Below are positions 45,901 through 58,619 of a stretch of 64,000 nt of DNA, in pieces. Position 1 is the stretch's first letter, and the number at the start of each line of letters is the position of its first letter. Origin of the DNA: CBDFHB01 sp965250115 (GTDB lineage Bacteria; Acidobacteriota; Vicinamibacteria; Marinacidobacterales; SMYC01). The position numbers were made by a program, and so were the translations under genes. The notes beneath the pieces are model-generated. The model was not told the DNA's origin. It did not search any database and worked only from the letters and a program-made list of their open reading frames with translations. Location of the stretch: assembly GCA_965250115.1 (NCBI GenBank), contig CBDFNJ010000002.1, positions 3,844,001 through 3,908,000 of the forward strand, written 5' to 3'.

Positions 45901-47129
45901 TCCCATACCTCGGGTCTCTGAGCCTCGACCATTTCCTTTGCGGCCTTGATCGTCGTCGCAAGACCGACCTGCTCGAGCTTGTTGTAGATGAACGGCTTGA
46001 AGAGCTCAAGCGCCATCTTCTTGGGAAGCCCGCACTGGTGGAGATGGAGCTCAGGGCCGACCACGATGACGGAACGCCCGGAGTAGTCGACACGTTTTCC
46101 GAGCAAGTTCTGGCGGAAGCGTCCTTGCTTGCCCTTGAGCGTATCGGACAGAGATTTCAACGGACGGTTGTTGGCGCCGCGAAGAACTCGACCCCGGCGA
46201 CCGTTGTCGAACAGAGCGTCGACAGCTTCCTGGAGCATGCGCTTCTCGTTGCGCACGATCACGTCGGGGGCCTTCAACTCCATGAGCTTCTTCAATCGAT
46301 TGTTGCGATTGATGACGCGGCGATAGAGATCGTTGAGGTCACTCGTCGCGAAACGACCGCCGTCGAGAGGCACGAGAGGCCGGAGCTCCGGCGGGATGAC
46401 GGGGATGACGTCTAGAATCATCCACTCGGGCCGATTGTTCGACTTGCGGAAAGCCTCGACGACCTTGAGACGCTTGGCGAATTTCAACTTCTTCTGAAGC
46501 GATGTCTCGGTCTTCATCGCCTCCCGAAGGTCTTCGGAGAGCTCCTCGATCTCGATGCGTCGCAGAAGCTCTTTGATCGCCTCCGCGCCCATTTCGGCCT
46601 GGAACTTCTGCTTGTGCTCCTGGCGCATCTCGCGATACCGCTCTTCGGAGAGAAGCTCCTTTTCCTTGAGCGGAGTGTCTCCGGGATCGATCACGACGTA
46701 GGACTCGAAGTAAAGGACTCTCTCCAGGTCGCGCAGAGACATATCTAGCAGATGCCCGATTCGACTCGGCAGGCCCTTGAAGAACCAGACGTGCGAAACG
46801 GGGCAGGCGAGCTCGATGTGAGCGAGCCTCTCTCGGCGCACCTTGGACTGAGTCACTTCGACGCCGCATTTGTCGCAGATGACCCCCCGGTGTTTCATGC
46901 GTTTGTACTTGCCGCATAGGCACTCCCAGTCGGCCACCGGGCCGAAGATCTTCGCGCAGAACAAGCCATCTCGTTCAGGCTTGAAAGTGCGGTAGTTGAT
47001 CGTTTCCGGCTTCGTCACCTCGCCGTGAGACCAGGCCCGAATCTTCTCTGGAGATGCCAGACTGATCTTGATGGCATCGAAGTCCACCACGAGGTTGCCT
47101 TTGTCGCGAAGGGTTGCGAAGGCTTTCAA
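42942..47129 (-). CDS. rpoC: RNA polymerase beta-prime subunit
   Basis: The 1395-residue subunit has the N-terminal zinc-binding domain (Cys70, Cys72, Cys85, Cys88; WECLCG...CDKCG), the active-site NADFDGDQMAVH with the three Mg-binding aspartates, and the second zinc site (VLTCESLRGVCAQCYGRNLA). Length is close to that of other bacteria without large insertions. It lies 57 bp after rpoB, with which it is cotranscribed. No abnormality was noted. Confidence 0.98.
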   Translation of the reverse strand: MKAFATLRDKGNLVVDFDAIKISLASPEKIRAWSHGEVTKPETINYRTFKPERDGLFCAKIFGPVADWECLCGKYKRMKHRGVICDKCGVEVTQSKVRRERLAHIELACPVSHVWFFKGLPSRIGHLLDMSLRDLERVLYFESYVVIDPGDTPLKEKELLSEERYREMRQEHKQKFQAEMGAEAIKELLRRIEIEELSEDLREAMKTETSLQKKLKFAKRLKVVEAFRKSNNRPEWMILDVIPVIPPELRPLVPLDGGRFATSDLNDLYRRVINRNNRLKKLMELKAPDVIVRNEKRMLQEAVDALFDNGRRGRVLRGANNRPLKSLSDTLKGKQGRFRQNLLGKRVDYSGRSVIVVGPELHLHQCGLPKKMALELFKPFIYNKLEQVGLATTIKAAKEMVEAQRPEVWDFLEEVIREHPVLLNRAPTLHRLGIQAFEPVLVEGKAIRIHPLVCTAFNADFDGDQMAVHIPLSPESQIEASMLMLASRNILSPANGQPLAIPTQDMVLGCYYLTKEKKGAKGEGCAFASMDDVMLALEAGALEMLSPIRLLYTGEFIDLTTAFNHQDVVHAELVEFENEIVETTVGRVIFNDSLPPEIPFINGLFKKKGLGNLVNFCYLRHGLEMTVEMLDSLKQLGFLYATKSGVSIGIEDLVIPSEKNQLVDRALSEVKEVDDQYREGAITKGERYNKVIAIWSNVTDKVAQEMFEEMERQERDNALFNPVYMMADSGARGSKQQIRQLAGMRGLMAKPSGEIIETPITSNFREGLTVLQYFISTHGARKGLADTALKTADSGYLTRRLVDVAQDVIISEDDCGTVSGIYVGAIIEAGEVIEALRDRIVGRVSLETIKDSFTGETIISPNEEITEAVANSVQNTGVDRVKIRSVLTCESLRGVCAQCYGRNLASGRLVDHGEAVGVIAAQSIGEPGTQLTMRTFHIGGTASRVAEQSTLESKNTGTVKFVNLSTVKDRGGDLVVMNRAGQILILDDKGRERERYPVVYGARLKVKDGQGIEENVTFVEWDPYTFSILTEEGGTAHFKDVVQGVTVHEEVDEVTGLSMPVIVESADEKRQPTIIIKDAKRREVKSYLLPSGAHLMVADGDEVRPGAVLAKIPRETTKTKDITGGLPRVVELFEARKPKDPAVITEVDGVINYGGIAKGMRKISVVSETAEAREYAVPRGVHINVQEGERVKAGEPLMDGPINPHDILNVLGEGALQEYLVNEIQEVYRLQGVLINDKHIEVIVRQMMRWVKVETVGDTELLIDETIDRFKFTEANEKVVAAGWRPATGRPLLLGITKASLSTDSFISAASFQETTRVLTEASISGRVDYLRGLKENVIMGRLIPAGTGLEVHRQVVIADAQPLERQPELPGEDLDLEMQYLVEGQTSAEDIESV

Positions 47130-47186
47130 GTTCTTCCTCCCGATCTAGTTACGAAACAATGTTGCGAAACATCGAAGGTGCCCCTG

Positions 47187-51476
<4,290 letters not shown>

Positions 51477-51572
51477 CTTGCGTTCAGACTCCTAGCTACG
51501 AAACGACACAAAGGCACACGAAGACCGCCGAGCGTCGGCGGTCTCGAACGACGTTGTTGGAAACGACAAGAG

Positions 51573-51962
51573 CTATTTCAGCTCCACCTGCGCTCCTGCC
51601 GCCTCGAACTTCTTCTTGATTTCCTCAGCCTCGTCCTTGGGAATGCCTTCCTTGACGGGCTTCGGCGCAGCTTCGACGAGATCCTTCGCTTCTTTCAAAC
51701 CGAGACTGGTTACCTCGCGAACGGCCTTGATCACGTTAATCTTCTTGTCACCGATGGCGGTGAGGATCACGTCGAACTCGGTCTTTTCCTCGGCGGCCTC
51801 GGCGGCCCCGACGCCGGCCAGACCCGCCATCACTCCCATGGGCATCGCGGCTGCGGCCTGAACTCCGAGCTCGTTTTCGAGCTTCTTGACCATCTCGGAC
51901 ACTTCGAGAACCGACATGCCCTTGATGTAGTCGATGACATCCTTTTGGTTTAGCTCTGGCAT
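51573..51962 (-). CDS. rplL: 50S ribosomal protein L7/L12
   Basis: This 129-residue stalk protein has an N-terminal dimerisation helix pair (VIDYIKGMSVLEVSEMVKKL), an Ala/Gly/Met-rich hinge (AAAAMPMGVMAGLAGVGAAE) and the C-terminal factor-binding domain (IKAVREVTSLGLKEAKDLVE). It recruits EF-Tu and EF-G. A 96-bp gap separates it from rpoB; an attenuator or processing site could lie there but none is obvious. Confidence 0.98.
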   Translation of the reverse strand: MPELNQKDVIDYIKGMSVLEVSEMVKKLENELGVQAAAAMPMGVMAGLAGVGAAEAAEEKTEFDVILTAIGDKKINVIKAVREVTSLGLKEAKDLVEAAPKPVKEGIPKDEAEEIKKKFEAAGAQVELK

Positions 51963-52019
51963 TTATTGCTCCTTGAATCGTTTTCCATGAATGGTCCGTT
52001 GATTCGGATATCGTTTTCG

Positions 52020-52538
52020 TTAAGAGACTTTCTTCTCGGAAGCCGCCTTCAAGACCAGCACGAGATCCCGTGCGGGAGCCTGCAGGACGCCGAGAAGGTT
52101 GCGAATGGGAGCCTGCAGGACGGAGAGCAGTTGACTGAGCAACTGCTCCCTGCTCGGCAAATCGGCCAAGGCCTTGAACTGACCCGCATCGAGCACCTTG
52201 TCGTCGAGGACGCCCTTTTTGAATGCGATCGCTGGAACGGTCTTGGCGAAGTCGCTGATGGTTTTGGCGAGCGCGACCGGATCCTCAGTCGTAAAGGCGA
52301 GTCCAGTCATTCCGATGAAATGGGGCTCGAGCGACGTAAAGTTTGTTCCTTCGAGCGCCCGCTTCGCCAGCGTGTTCTTCACGACTCGATAGTGGGCCCC
52401 CGTCTCCCGTATCTTCCGTCGAAATTCCGTGACCTCGGACACCTTGAGGCCTCGATAGTCGAAAACGAAAACGGCGGCGAGGGAGCCAAGATCCTCGTTC
52501 AGTCGTTCGATGCTAGCTTGCTTCTCGGTTCGATTCAC
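52020..52538 (-). CDS. rplJ: 50S ribosomal protein L10
   Basis: The 172-residue base of the L7/L12 stalk has the rRNA-binding N-terminal domain (AVFVFDYRGLKVSEVTEFRR; YRVVKNTLAKRALEGT) and a C-terminal helix that carries the L7/L12 dimers. It lies between rplA and rplL. Confidence 0.97.
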   Translation of the reverse strand: MNRTEKQASIERLNEDLGSLAAVFVFDYRGLKVSEVTEFRRKIRETGAHYRVVKNTLAKRALEGTNFTSLEPHFIGMTGLAFTTEDPVALAKTISDFAKTVPAIAFKKGVLDDKVLDAGQFKALADLPSREQLLSQLLSVLQAPIRNLLGVLQAPARDLVLVLKAASEKKVS

Positions 52539-52561
52539 AGCTTGTCCCTTTTCCTCCGTGC

Positions 52562-53254
52562 CTACTTGGCACCCACCGCGATGGGATCGATCCGAACTCC
52601 CGGTCCCATGGTCGAAGAGATGGCGATGCTCTTGACGTACTTACCCTTGGCGGCCGCCGGTTTGGCTTTGAGCACGTTGTCGATCAGCGTCTTCAAATTT
52701 TCCAGCAGCTTGTCTTCGGGGAACGACATCTTGCCCACGGGCGCATGGACGATGGCGGTCTTGTCCACCCGAAACTCGACCTTGCCCGCCTTGATCTCGT
52801 TCACTGCCTTGGCGACTTCGAATGTAACCGTACCCGTCTTGGGATTGGGCATGAGACCTCGAGGGCCGAGGATCTTTCCGAGCTTGCCGACACTCCGCAT
52901 CATGTCGGGAGTTGCAACAACGGCGTCGAAGTCCATGAACCCCTTCTGGATCTTTTCCACGAGATCGTCGCCTCCAACGATCTCGGCGCCTGCGTCTTCG
53001 GCTTCCTTCATTTTCTCGCCACTCGCGACGACGCAGACTCGACGCGAGACACCGAGTCCGTGGGGAAGTACGACCGTGCCCCGAACCATCTGATCGGCAT
53101 GCTTCGGATTGACGCCGAGCCGGATCGCAACCTCGAGGGTCTCGTCGAAGTTGACGTATATCGCCTTCTTGACGAGTCCCAGCGCCTCCTCGAGACTCTG
53201 AGAGGGCTCGTCGCCGACCCCTTCCTTCGCTTTCTTGTATTTCTTTCCAGCCAT
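52562..53254 (-). CDS. rplA: 50S ribosomal protein L1
   Basis: The 230-residue protein has the two-domain L1 fold with signature segments GTVVLPHGLGVSRRVCVVA and LGPRGLMPNPKTGTVTFEVA. It forms the mobile L1 stalk that helps tRNA leave the E site and can repress rplKA. It is 34 bp after rplK. Confidence 0.98.
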   Translation of the reverse strand: MAGKKYKKAKEGVGDEPSQSLEEALGLVKKAIYVNFDETLEVAIRLGVNPKHADQMVRGTVVLPHGLGVSRRVCVVASGEKMKEAEDAGAEIVGGDDLVEKIQKGFMDFDAVVATPDMMRSVGKLGKILGPRGLMPNPKTGTVTFEVAKAVNEIKAGKVEFRVDKTAIVHAPVGKMSFPEDKLLENLKTLIDNVLKAKPAAAKGKYVKSIAISSTMGPGVRIDPIAVGAK

Positions 53255-53288
53255 CGTTGCTCTCCGAGCTTTTCTATCGAACCGTCCG

Positions 53289-53717
53289 CTAACCGGGAAT
53301 GACCTCGAGCCCCATGCTTCGCGCCGTTCCGGCGACGATTCGTTTCGCCCCTTCGACGTCGGCCGCGTTCAAATCCGGCATCTTGGTCCTGGCGATCTCC
53401 TCGACCTGCTTCTCCGTCACCTTGCCTACCTTGTTGCGATTGGGCTCGCCCGAGCCTTTCGCGATACCGGCGGCCCGCTTGAGCAGGACGGCGGCGGGGG
53501 GGGTCTTGGTAATGAAGGAGTAGGAGCGGTCGTGGTACACGGTGATCACCACCGGGATGATCAACCCCTCCTGCTTCGCCGTCTTGGCGTTGAAGGCCTT
53601 GCAGAAATCCATGATGTTGACTTGGTGCTGGCCGAGAGCGGGGCCTACCGGGGGCGCCGGCGTCGCCTTGCCGGCGGGGATCTGGAGCTTGATGTAGCCA
53701 GTGATCTTTTTTGCCAT
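53289..53717 (-). CDS. rplK: 50S ribosomal protein L11
   Basis: A 142-residue GTPase-centre protein (IKLQIPAGKATPAPPVGPAL; GQHQVNIMDFCKAFNAKT; KMPDLNAADVEGAKRIVAGT). The Pro-rich N-terminal loop that contacts thiopeptides is intact. It follows nusG by six bases. Confidence 0.98.
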   Translation of the reverse strand: MAKKITGYIKLQIPAGKATPAPPVGPALGQHQVNIMDFCKAFNAKTAKQEGLIIPVVITVYHDRSYSFITKTPPAAVLLKRAAGIAKGSGEPNRNKVGKVTEKQVEEIARTKMPDLNAADVEGAKRIVAGTARSMGLEVIPG

Positions 53718-53723
53718 GACCCT

Positions 53724-54257
53724 TTACGTCTTCTCCACCTGTAGGAAGTCGAGCTCCACCGGTGTGGAACGACCGAAAATGGTCACCATGACTTTCAACG
53801 TGTTCCGGTCGCTATTGACCTCATCCACGGTTCCGGAGAAATTGCTGAACGGTCCATCGATGATGCGGACCGTTTCACCGGATTCGAATGTGTATTTCGG
53901 TTTCGGTTTCTCGGCCGCGGCCACCGTGACCTGGTGGATGACTTGTTGCACCTCTTCGTCGGTCAAGGGGGCCGGCTTCTGACCCGCGCCCACGAAACCC
54001 GTGACCTTCGGGGTGTTCTTGACCACGTGCCACGTTTCGTCGTTCATCTCCATCTGAACGAGCACATAGCCCGGGAAAAACCTCTTTGCGCTGACGACCT
54101 TCTTGCCGCCTTTCATTTCGACGACGTCCTCGGTCGGGATCAAAACCTCACCGATCTGTTCCTCGAGACCGAATGCGGTCACGCGCTGCTTCAAACTCTC
54201 CGCCACTTTTTTCTCGAAGCCAGAGTAGGTGTGGACGATGTACCAGTGTTTTGCCAT
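53724..54257 (-). CDS. nusG: Transcription elongation/antitermination factor NusG
   Basis: Starting at ATG 54257 (MAKHWYIVHTYSGFEKKVAE), the 177-residue protein has the NGN domain that binds beta-prime (FPGYVLVQMEMNDETWHVVKN) and a C-terminal KOW domain (GETVRIIDGPFSNFSGTVDE) that couples to S10 or Rho. A start four codons upstream is possible. It lies 12 bp after secE. Confidence 0.97.
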   Translation of the reverse strand: MAKHWYIVHTYSGFEKKVAESLKQRVTAFGLEEQIGEVLIPTEDVVEMKGGKKVVSAKRFFPGYVLVQMEMNDETWHVVKNTPKVTGFVGAGQKPAPLTDEEVQQVIHQVTVAAAEKPKPKYTFESGETVRIIDGPFSNFSGTVDEVNSDRNTLKVMVTIFGRSTPVELDFLQVEKT

Positions 54258-54269
54258 GGTTTCCTGCAC

Positions 54270-54482
54270 CTAGGCTCCCACGAGCCGCGTCAGCGCAGCA
54301 GCCAAATAGGACATCGCCACATCGAGTCCGTATAGATAGAATCCGAAAAAAAACACAGTAATAATGACGACGGTCGTCGTACCGTAGACCTCCCGACGAG
54401 GCGGCCAGGTCACTTTCTTGAACTCGCTTCGAACTTCGACGCTAAACGTCCGGAGCCGCTTGAAATAGTCGAAGATTTTCAA
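54270..54482 (-). CDS. secE: Protein translocase subunit SecE, TTG start
   Basis: TTG 54482, preceded by GGAAGGTGA, starts a 70-residue product (KIFDYFKRLRTFSVEVRSEF), the usual short single-helix SecE. Conserved parts are EFKKVTWPPRREVYGTTTVV and one membrane segment. A longer frame would run into the tRNA-Trp gene and is rejected. SecE clamps SecY in the membrane. It lies 27 bp after tRNA-Trp. Confidence 0.93.
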   Translation of the reverse strand: MKIFDYFKRLRTFSVEVRSEFKKVTWPPRREVYGTTTVVIITVFFFGFYLYGLDVAMSYLAAALTRLVGA

Positions 54483-54509
54483 TCGCTCACCTTCCCCATG
54501 CGCTCCGAC

Positions 54510-54585
54510 TGGCAGGCCAGGAGGGACTTGAACCCCCAACCCCCGGTTTTGGAGACCGGTGCTCTGCCAATTGAGCTACTGGCCT
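54510..54585 (-). tRNA. tRNA-Trp (CCA)
   Basis: The 76-base cloverleaf starts AGGCCAGTAGCTCAATTGG. The acceptor stem AGGCCAG/CTGGCCT is fully paired, the anticodon loop CTCCAAA carries CCA, the T arm is GGGTTCAAGTCCC and the 3' CCA is encoded. It lies between rpmG and secE, as in many bacteria. Its first two bases overlap the rpmG stop codon. Confidence 0.96.
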
Positions 54586-54736
54586 ATTTCGTCTCCTTGT
54601 GGAGAACGTGCGCTCTACAAAAGGGGCAGTACTTCTTGAACTGCAGCCGATCCGTCTGCTTCTTCTTGTTCCGCGTAGTGGAGTAATTTCGGCGCTTGCA
54701 GTCCGAGCACGCCATGGAAACGATGTCACGCGACAT
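54584..54736 (-). CDS. rpmG: 50S ribosomal protein L33, zinc form
   Basis: A 50-residue protein (MSRDIVSMACSDCKRRNYST) with Cys10, Cys13, Cys37 and Cys40 (CSDC and CPFC), the zinc-type L33. It begins at ATG 54736, 26 bp after the second tuf. The TAG stop at 54584-54586 overlaps the 5' end of tRNA-Trp by two bases, so translation ends at the point where RNase P must cut. Confidence 0.95.
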   Translation of the reverse strand: MSRDIVSMACSDCKRRNYSTTRNKKKQTDRLQFKKYCPFCRAHVLHKETK

Positions 54737-54762
54737 AAGCCTGCTCCTCTATTGAATATTAA

Positions 54763-55947
<1,185 letters not shown>

Positions 55948-56003
55948 ACTTCGTCTCCATCAGTTCCATCAGAAAAAATGCTCGCAAACAAGAAACCCGA
56001 AGC

Positions 56004-56078
<75 letters not shown>

Positions 56079-56081
56079 AGT

Positions 56082-56157
56082 TGGAGCGGGAGACGGGACT
56101 CGGACCCGCGACCCTCAGCTTGGAAGGCTGATGCTCTACCAACTGAGCTACTCCCGC
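56082..56157 (-). tRNA. tRNA-Gly (TCC)
   Basis: The 76-base molecule starts GCGGGAGTAGCTCAGTTGG. The acceptor GCGGGAG/CTCCCGC is fully paired, the loop CTTCCAA carries anticodon TCC, the T arm is GGGTCCGAGTCCC and the CCA is encoded. Only three bases separate it from tRNA-Thr(GGT), so both come from one processed precursor. Confidence 0.96.
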
Positions 56158-56192
56158 CCAAATTTCGAAACCATCAGGTTCAGCGGCACATG

Positions 56193-56279
56193 TGGTGGAG
56201 CGGGGAGGATTCGAACCTCCGAAGGCGCAAGGCCGGCAGGTTTACAGCCTGCTGCGTTTGACCGCTTCGCTACCACTCC
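56193..56279 (-). tRNA. tRNA-Tyr (GTA)
   Basis: The 87-base class II tRNA has acceptor GGAGTGG/CCGCTCC with one G-U pair, the anticodon loop CTGTAAA (GTA), a long variable arm (GGCCTTGCGCCTTC) and an encoded CCA. The long arm and the AGCGAAGCGGTCAAACG D region are typical of tRNA-Tyr. Confidence 0.95.
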
Positions 56280-56384
56280 GTGCTCCCAAACGTTTCCAAG
56301 ATCAAGATTTACCGCCTGCTCGCTCGTGCCGAGTCCAACCAAGTTTTCGCGGTCCGGGGGTAGCCACCGGTCGAAACTCAGTCG

Positions 56385-56460
56385 TGGGGCTGGCGAAGGG
56401 ATTTGAACCCCCGACCGGCTGATTACAAATCAGCTGCTCTACCAACTGAGCTACGCCAGC
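56385..56460 (-). tRNA. tRNA-Thr (TGT)
   Basis: The 76-base molecule starts GCTGGCGTAGCTCAGTTGG. The acceptor GCTGGCG/CGCCAGC is paired, the loop TTTGTAA carries anticodon TGT, the T arm holds GGTTCAAATCC and the CCA is encoded. It is the first gene of the tRNA-tufB transcript, directly downstream of a good promoter. Confidence 0.96.
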
Positions 56461-56473
56461 TTGCAAACGCATG

Positions 56474-56503
56474 ATTCTAACAGAGGCAGGCGGACTAGTG
56501 CAA
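56474..56503 (-). promoter_or_regulatory. Promoter of the tRNA-tufB operon
   Basis: On the minus strand TTGCAC (56498-56503) and TAGAAT (56474-56479) are 18 bases apart. The start point should lie only a few bases before tRNA-Thr(TGT), which begins at 56460. This fits a short-leader stable RNA promoter. Confidence 0.65.
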
Positions 56504-56609
56504 GGCATAAAGAACGGCTCCGGCGTGGCGACGGCCCAGAGGGAAGCCCGTAGTATAGCCGTGGCGGTGACCGGAGGCAAACGCTGAACTCAACGAAGGC
56601 TCGGCGTTT

Positions 56610-56718
56610 GGGGGGACAGGCCTTAACTTCCGAGCTCCATCGTGGGGAAAAAAACTCTCCCTAGGGGGTGCCTTCGGTTAGGCAACGTTCCCGCCCGGAA
56701 GTTAAGGCCTGTCCCCCC
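56610..56718. repeat. Perfect 23-bp inverted repeat with 63-bp spacer at the rlmB 3' end
   Basis: The left arm (56610-56632) begins GGGGGGACAGGCCTTAAC and is the exact complement of the right arm (56696-56718). The right arm contains the rlmB stop codon and its last four codons. The spacer holds a smaller hairpin (TGCCT/AGGCA). It resembles a REP- or MITE-type element; GGGACAG-containing palindromes are often seen with REP-associated transposases, but no such gene is present here. It could also act as a terminator-like structure. Confidence 0.8.
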
Positions 56719-57433
56719 TCTGTCTCACCACCTCATACAACACCACTCCCGCGGCAACGGAGATATTCAAAGAGGCCACGTTGCCCAATTGAGGCAGTGA
56801 AACCAGCGCATCGCAGGTCGCGGCGACCCGCTTTCTCAACCCCTTACCCTCCGAACCGAGTACGACGGCTACCGGGACGGTATAGTCGAAGCCGTGCCAG
56901 GGGTCCCTCGCTTCAGGGCTCAAACCGACGACCCACAGTCCCTTTTCCTTCAGCTCCGCCAGCGCATCGGACAAGTTGGTCACCCGTGCCATCCGGGCGT
57001 GAAAGAGCGCTCCCGCGGAGGCCGCGATGGCGACGTCGGACGGCGGCGCCGTCTTCCGCTCTGGCACGACCACACCGTGTACCCCGGCGCCATCCGCGGC
57101 CCTGACGGTCGCCCCGAGGTTTCTCGGGTCCTCGACCTGGTCGAGAACGAGAATCAGTGCTGGGTCCGGGGCCTCTTCGATGAGAGTTTCTAGAGACGTC
57201 CAGGAAATCTCCGCGAGCTCGGCGACCACACCCTGATGCGTGCCCTCGCCTCGCACGCGGCCGATCCGTGCCTTCGTCTCACGATAAACGGGAACGCCGT
57301 GAGAGCGCGCCAGCGTCAGGATCTCCCTTTTTCTCGAATCGAGGGGACCTTGAACGACGACGATCTTGCGAACCTTCTCGGGAGCCGCCCTCAGCGCCTC
57401 GCGGACCGCCTGGATGCCACCGACGATCTTCAC
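56702..57433 (-). CDS. rlmB: 23S rRNA 2'-O-methyltransferase, TrmH/RlmB family
   Basis: The 243-residue SPOUT enzyme has an N-terminal substrate-binding domain (KIVGGIQAVREALRAAPEKV) and the knotted catalytic domain with the three motifs ALILVLDQVEDPRNLGATVR, VAVVLGSEGKGLRK and LVSLPQLGNVASLNISVAAG. RlmB methylates G2251 of 23S rRNA in E. coli; other members act on tRNA, so the exact target is inferred. It overlaps ispF by ATGA. Its last codons lie within one arm of a 23-bp inverted repeat. Confidence 0.93.
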   Translation of the reverse strand: MKIVGGIQAVREALRAAPEKVRKIVVVQGPLDSRKREILTLARSHGVPVYRETKARIGRVRGEGTHQGVVAELAEISWTSLETLIEEAPDPALILVLDQVEDPRNLGATVRAADGAGVHGVVVPERKTAPPSDVAIAASAGALFHARMARVTNLSDALAELKEKGLWVVGLSPEARDPWHGFDYTVPVAVVLGSEGKGLRKRVAATCDALVSLPQLGNVASLNISVAAGVVLYEVVRQRGDRP

Positions 57434-57921
57434 GTCCGATCTCGGGCGGGTCCCACCGTCGCTATCGCCTGAACGGCGATGCCTTCGCCTCGGCCGGTAA
57501 AACCCATGCCGTCGGTCGTCGTGGCTTTCAAGCCCACCGACCCCTGCGATAGTCCGAGGAGGGTGACGAGATTCTCACGAATGGCGGGGAAGTAAGGAGA
57601 CAACTGTGGCTCCTGGGCGATGACGACGACGTCCACGTGGAAGACACGATGCCCTCGCTCGGAAACGATTGCGAGCGCCTTTTCTACGAAGAGCCGGCTC
57701 GCGGCACCCTGATATCGAACATCGCCCGACGGAAACAGCGATCCGATGTCGGGTGCGGCGACGGCGCCCAATAGGGCGTCGGTGACGGCATGCAGGAGCG
57801 CGTCCCCGTCGGAGTGCCCTTCGAGTCCTCGGGGGTAGTCGATCGTAACACCTCCCAGAATCAGCCTTTGCCCGGCAACGAGACGATGGGCGTCGAAGCC
57901 GATCCCAACTCGAAAGCTCAA
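57430..57921 (-). CDS. ispF: 2-C-methyl-D-erythritol 2,4-cyclodiphosphate synthase
   Basis: The 163-residue enzyme of the MEP isoprenoid pathway shows the metal ligands in IGFDAHRL (Asp and His) and GHSDGDALLHAVTDALLGA (His), and the CDP-binding LKATTTDGMGFTGRGEGIA. It makes the cyclic diphosphate from CDP-ME phosphate. It is coupled by 4-bp overlaps to ispD upstream and rlmB downstream. ispD and ispF are adjacent but not fused. Confidence 0.97.
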   Translation of the reverse strand: MSFRVGIGFDAHRLVAGQRLILGGVTIDYPRGLEGHSDGDALLHAVTDALLGAVAAPDIGSLFPSGDVRYQGAASRLFVEKALAIVSERGHRVFHVDVVVIAQEPQLSPYFPAIRENLVTLLGLSQGSVGLKATTTDGMGFTGRGEGIAVQAIATVGPARDRT

Positions 57922-58619
57922 CCTCTAGACTCCTCTCGCAGATAGTATTCTACTCGCGCGAGATCCTCGGGAGAGGTGACTTTGATGTTGTACTCGCTTC
58001 CTGGCACGACCCAGACCGACTCGCCGAGGCGTTCTACCAGCGCCGCCTCGTCCGTCCCCACGAAACCGTCGCGGCGCGCGTTTTCTAGGGCACGGCGTAA
58101 CAAATCGATTCTGAAACACTGCGGCGTCTGAGCCCGATAGAGCCTCGAGCGGTCCACTGTGCGGAGAATGGCTCCCTCGCCCGACACTTCTTTCAGTGTC
58201 TCGACGACGGGCATGGCAGGGATGGCGGCCCCGTACTCGGCTGCCGAGGCCACCAGGCGATCGACCATGGCCGGATCCACGAGAGGCCTCGCGCCATCGT
58301 GCACCGCGGCCAGGCCTCGATAGCTCTCCTCGATCATAGCAAGGCCCTCCCACGTGGATTCTTGACGCGACCGGCCGCCCGGGACGAGCATCGCGTCATC
58401 TTCGACGAAGCGCGCCAATCGTTGCTTCGCCGCGGCGAAACCATCTCTCGGCAGGACGACGATGGTTCTCGAGATCCTCGGTGAGGCCGCGATCCGCTCC
58501 ACGGTGTGAGCGAGGAGCGGTCTTCCCTGAACCGGTAGGAACTGTTTCGGCACCGAAGAACCGAAACGGCTGCCGCTTCCTCCGGCCAGGACGATGGCGA
58601 TGGCTTGCGTCGAGCTCAT
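57918..58619 (-). CDS. ispD: 2-C-methyl-D-erythritol 4-phosphate cytidylyltransferase
   Basis: This 233-residue enzyme transfers CMP to MEP. The nucleotide-binding signature is IVLAGGSGSRFGSSVPKQFL; VHDGARPLVDPAMV binds the Mg-CTP, and YRAQTPQCFR and GTDEAALVERLG follow in normal order. The catalytic Arg and Lys in the first motif are present. It is translationally coupled to plsC and ispF. Confidence 0.96.
   Translation of the reverse strand: MSSTQAIAIVLAGGSGSRFGSSVPKQFLPVQGRPLLAHTVERIAASPRISRTIVVLPRDGFAAAKQRLARFVEDDAMLVPGGRSRQESTWEGLAMIEESYRGLAAVHDGARPLVDPAMVDRLVASAAEYGAAIPAMPVVETLKEVSGEGAILRTVDRSRLYRAQTPQCFRIDLLRRALENARRDGFVGTDEAALVERLGESVWVVPGSEYNIKVTSPEDLARVEYYLREESRG

Noticed and set aside
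54483..54539. A longer secE starting at 54539
   Set aside because: The extra codons lie within tRNA-Trp; the TTG at 54482 has a better Shine-Dalgarno and gives normal SecE length.
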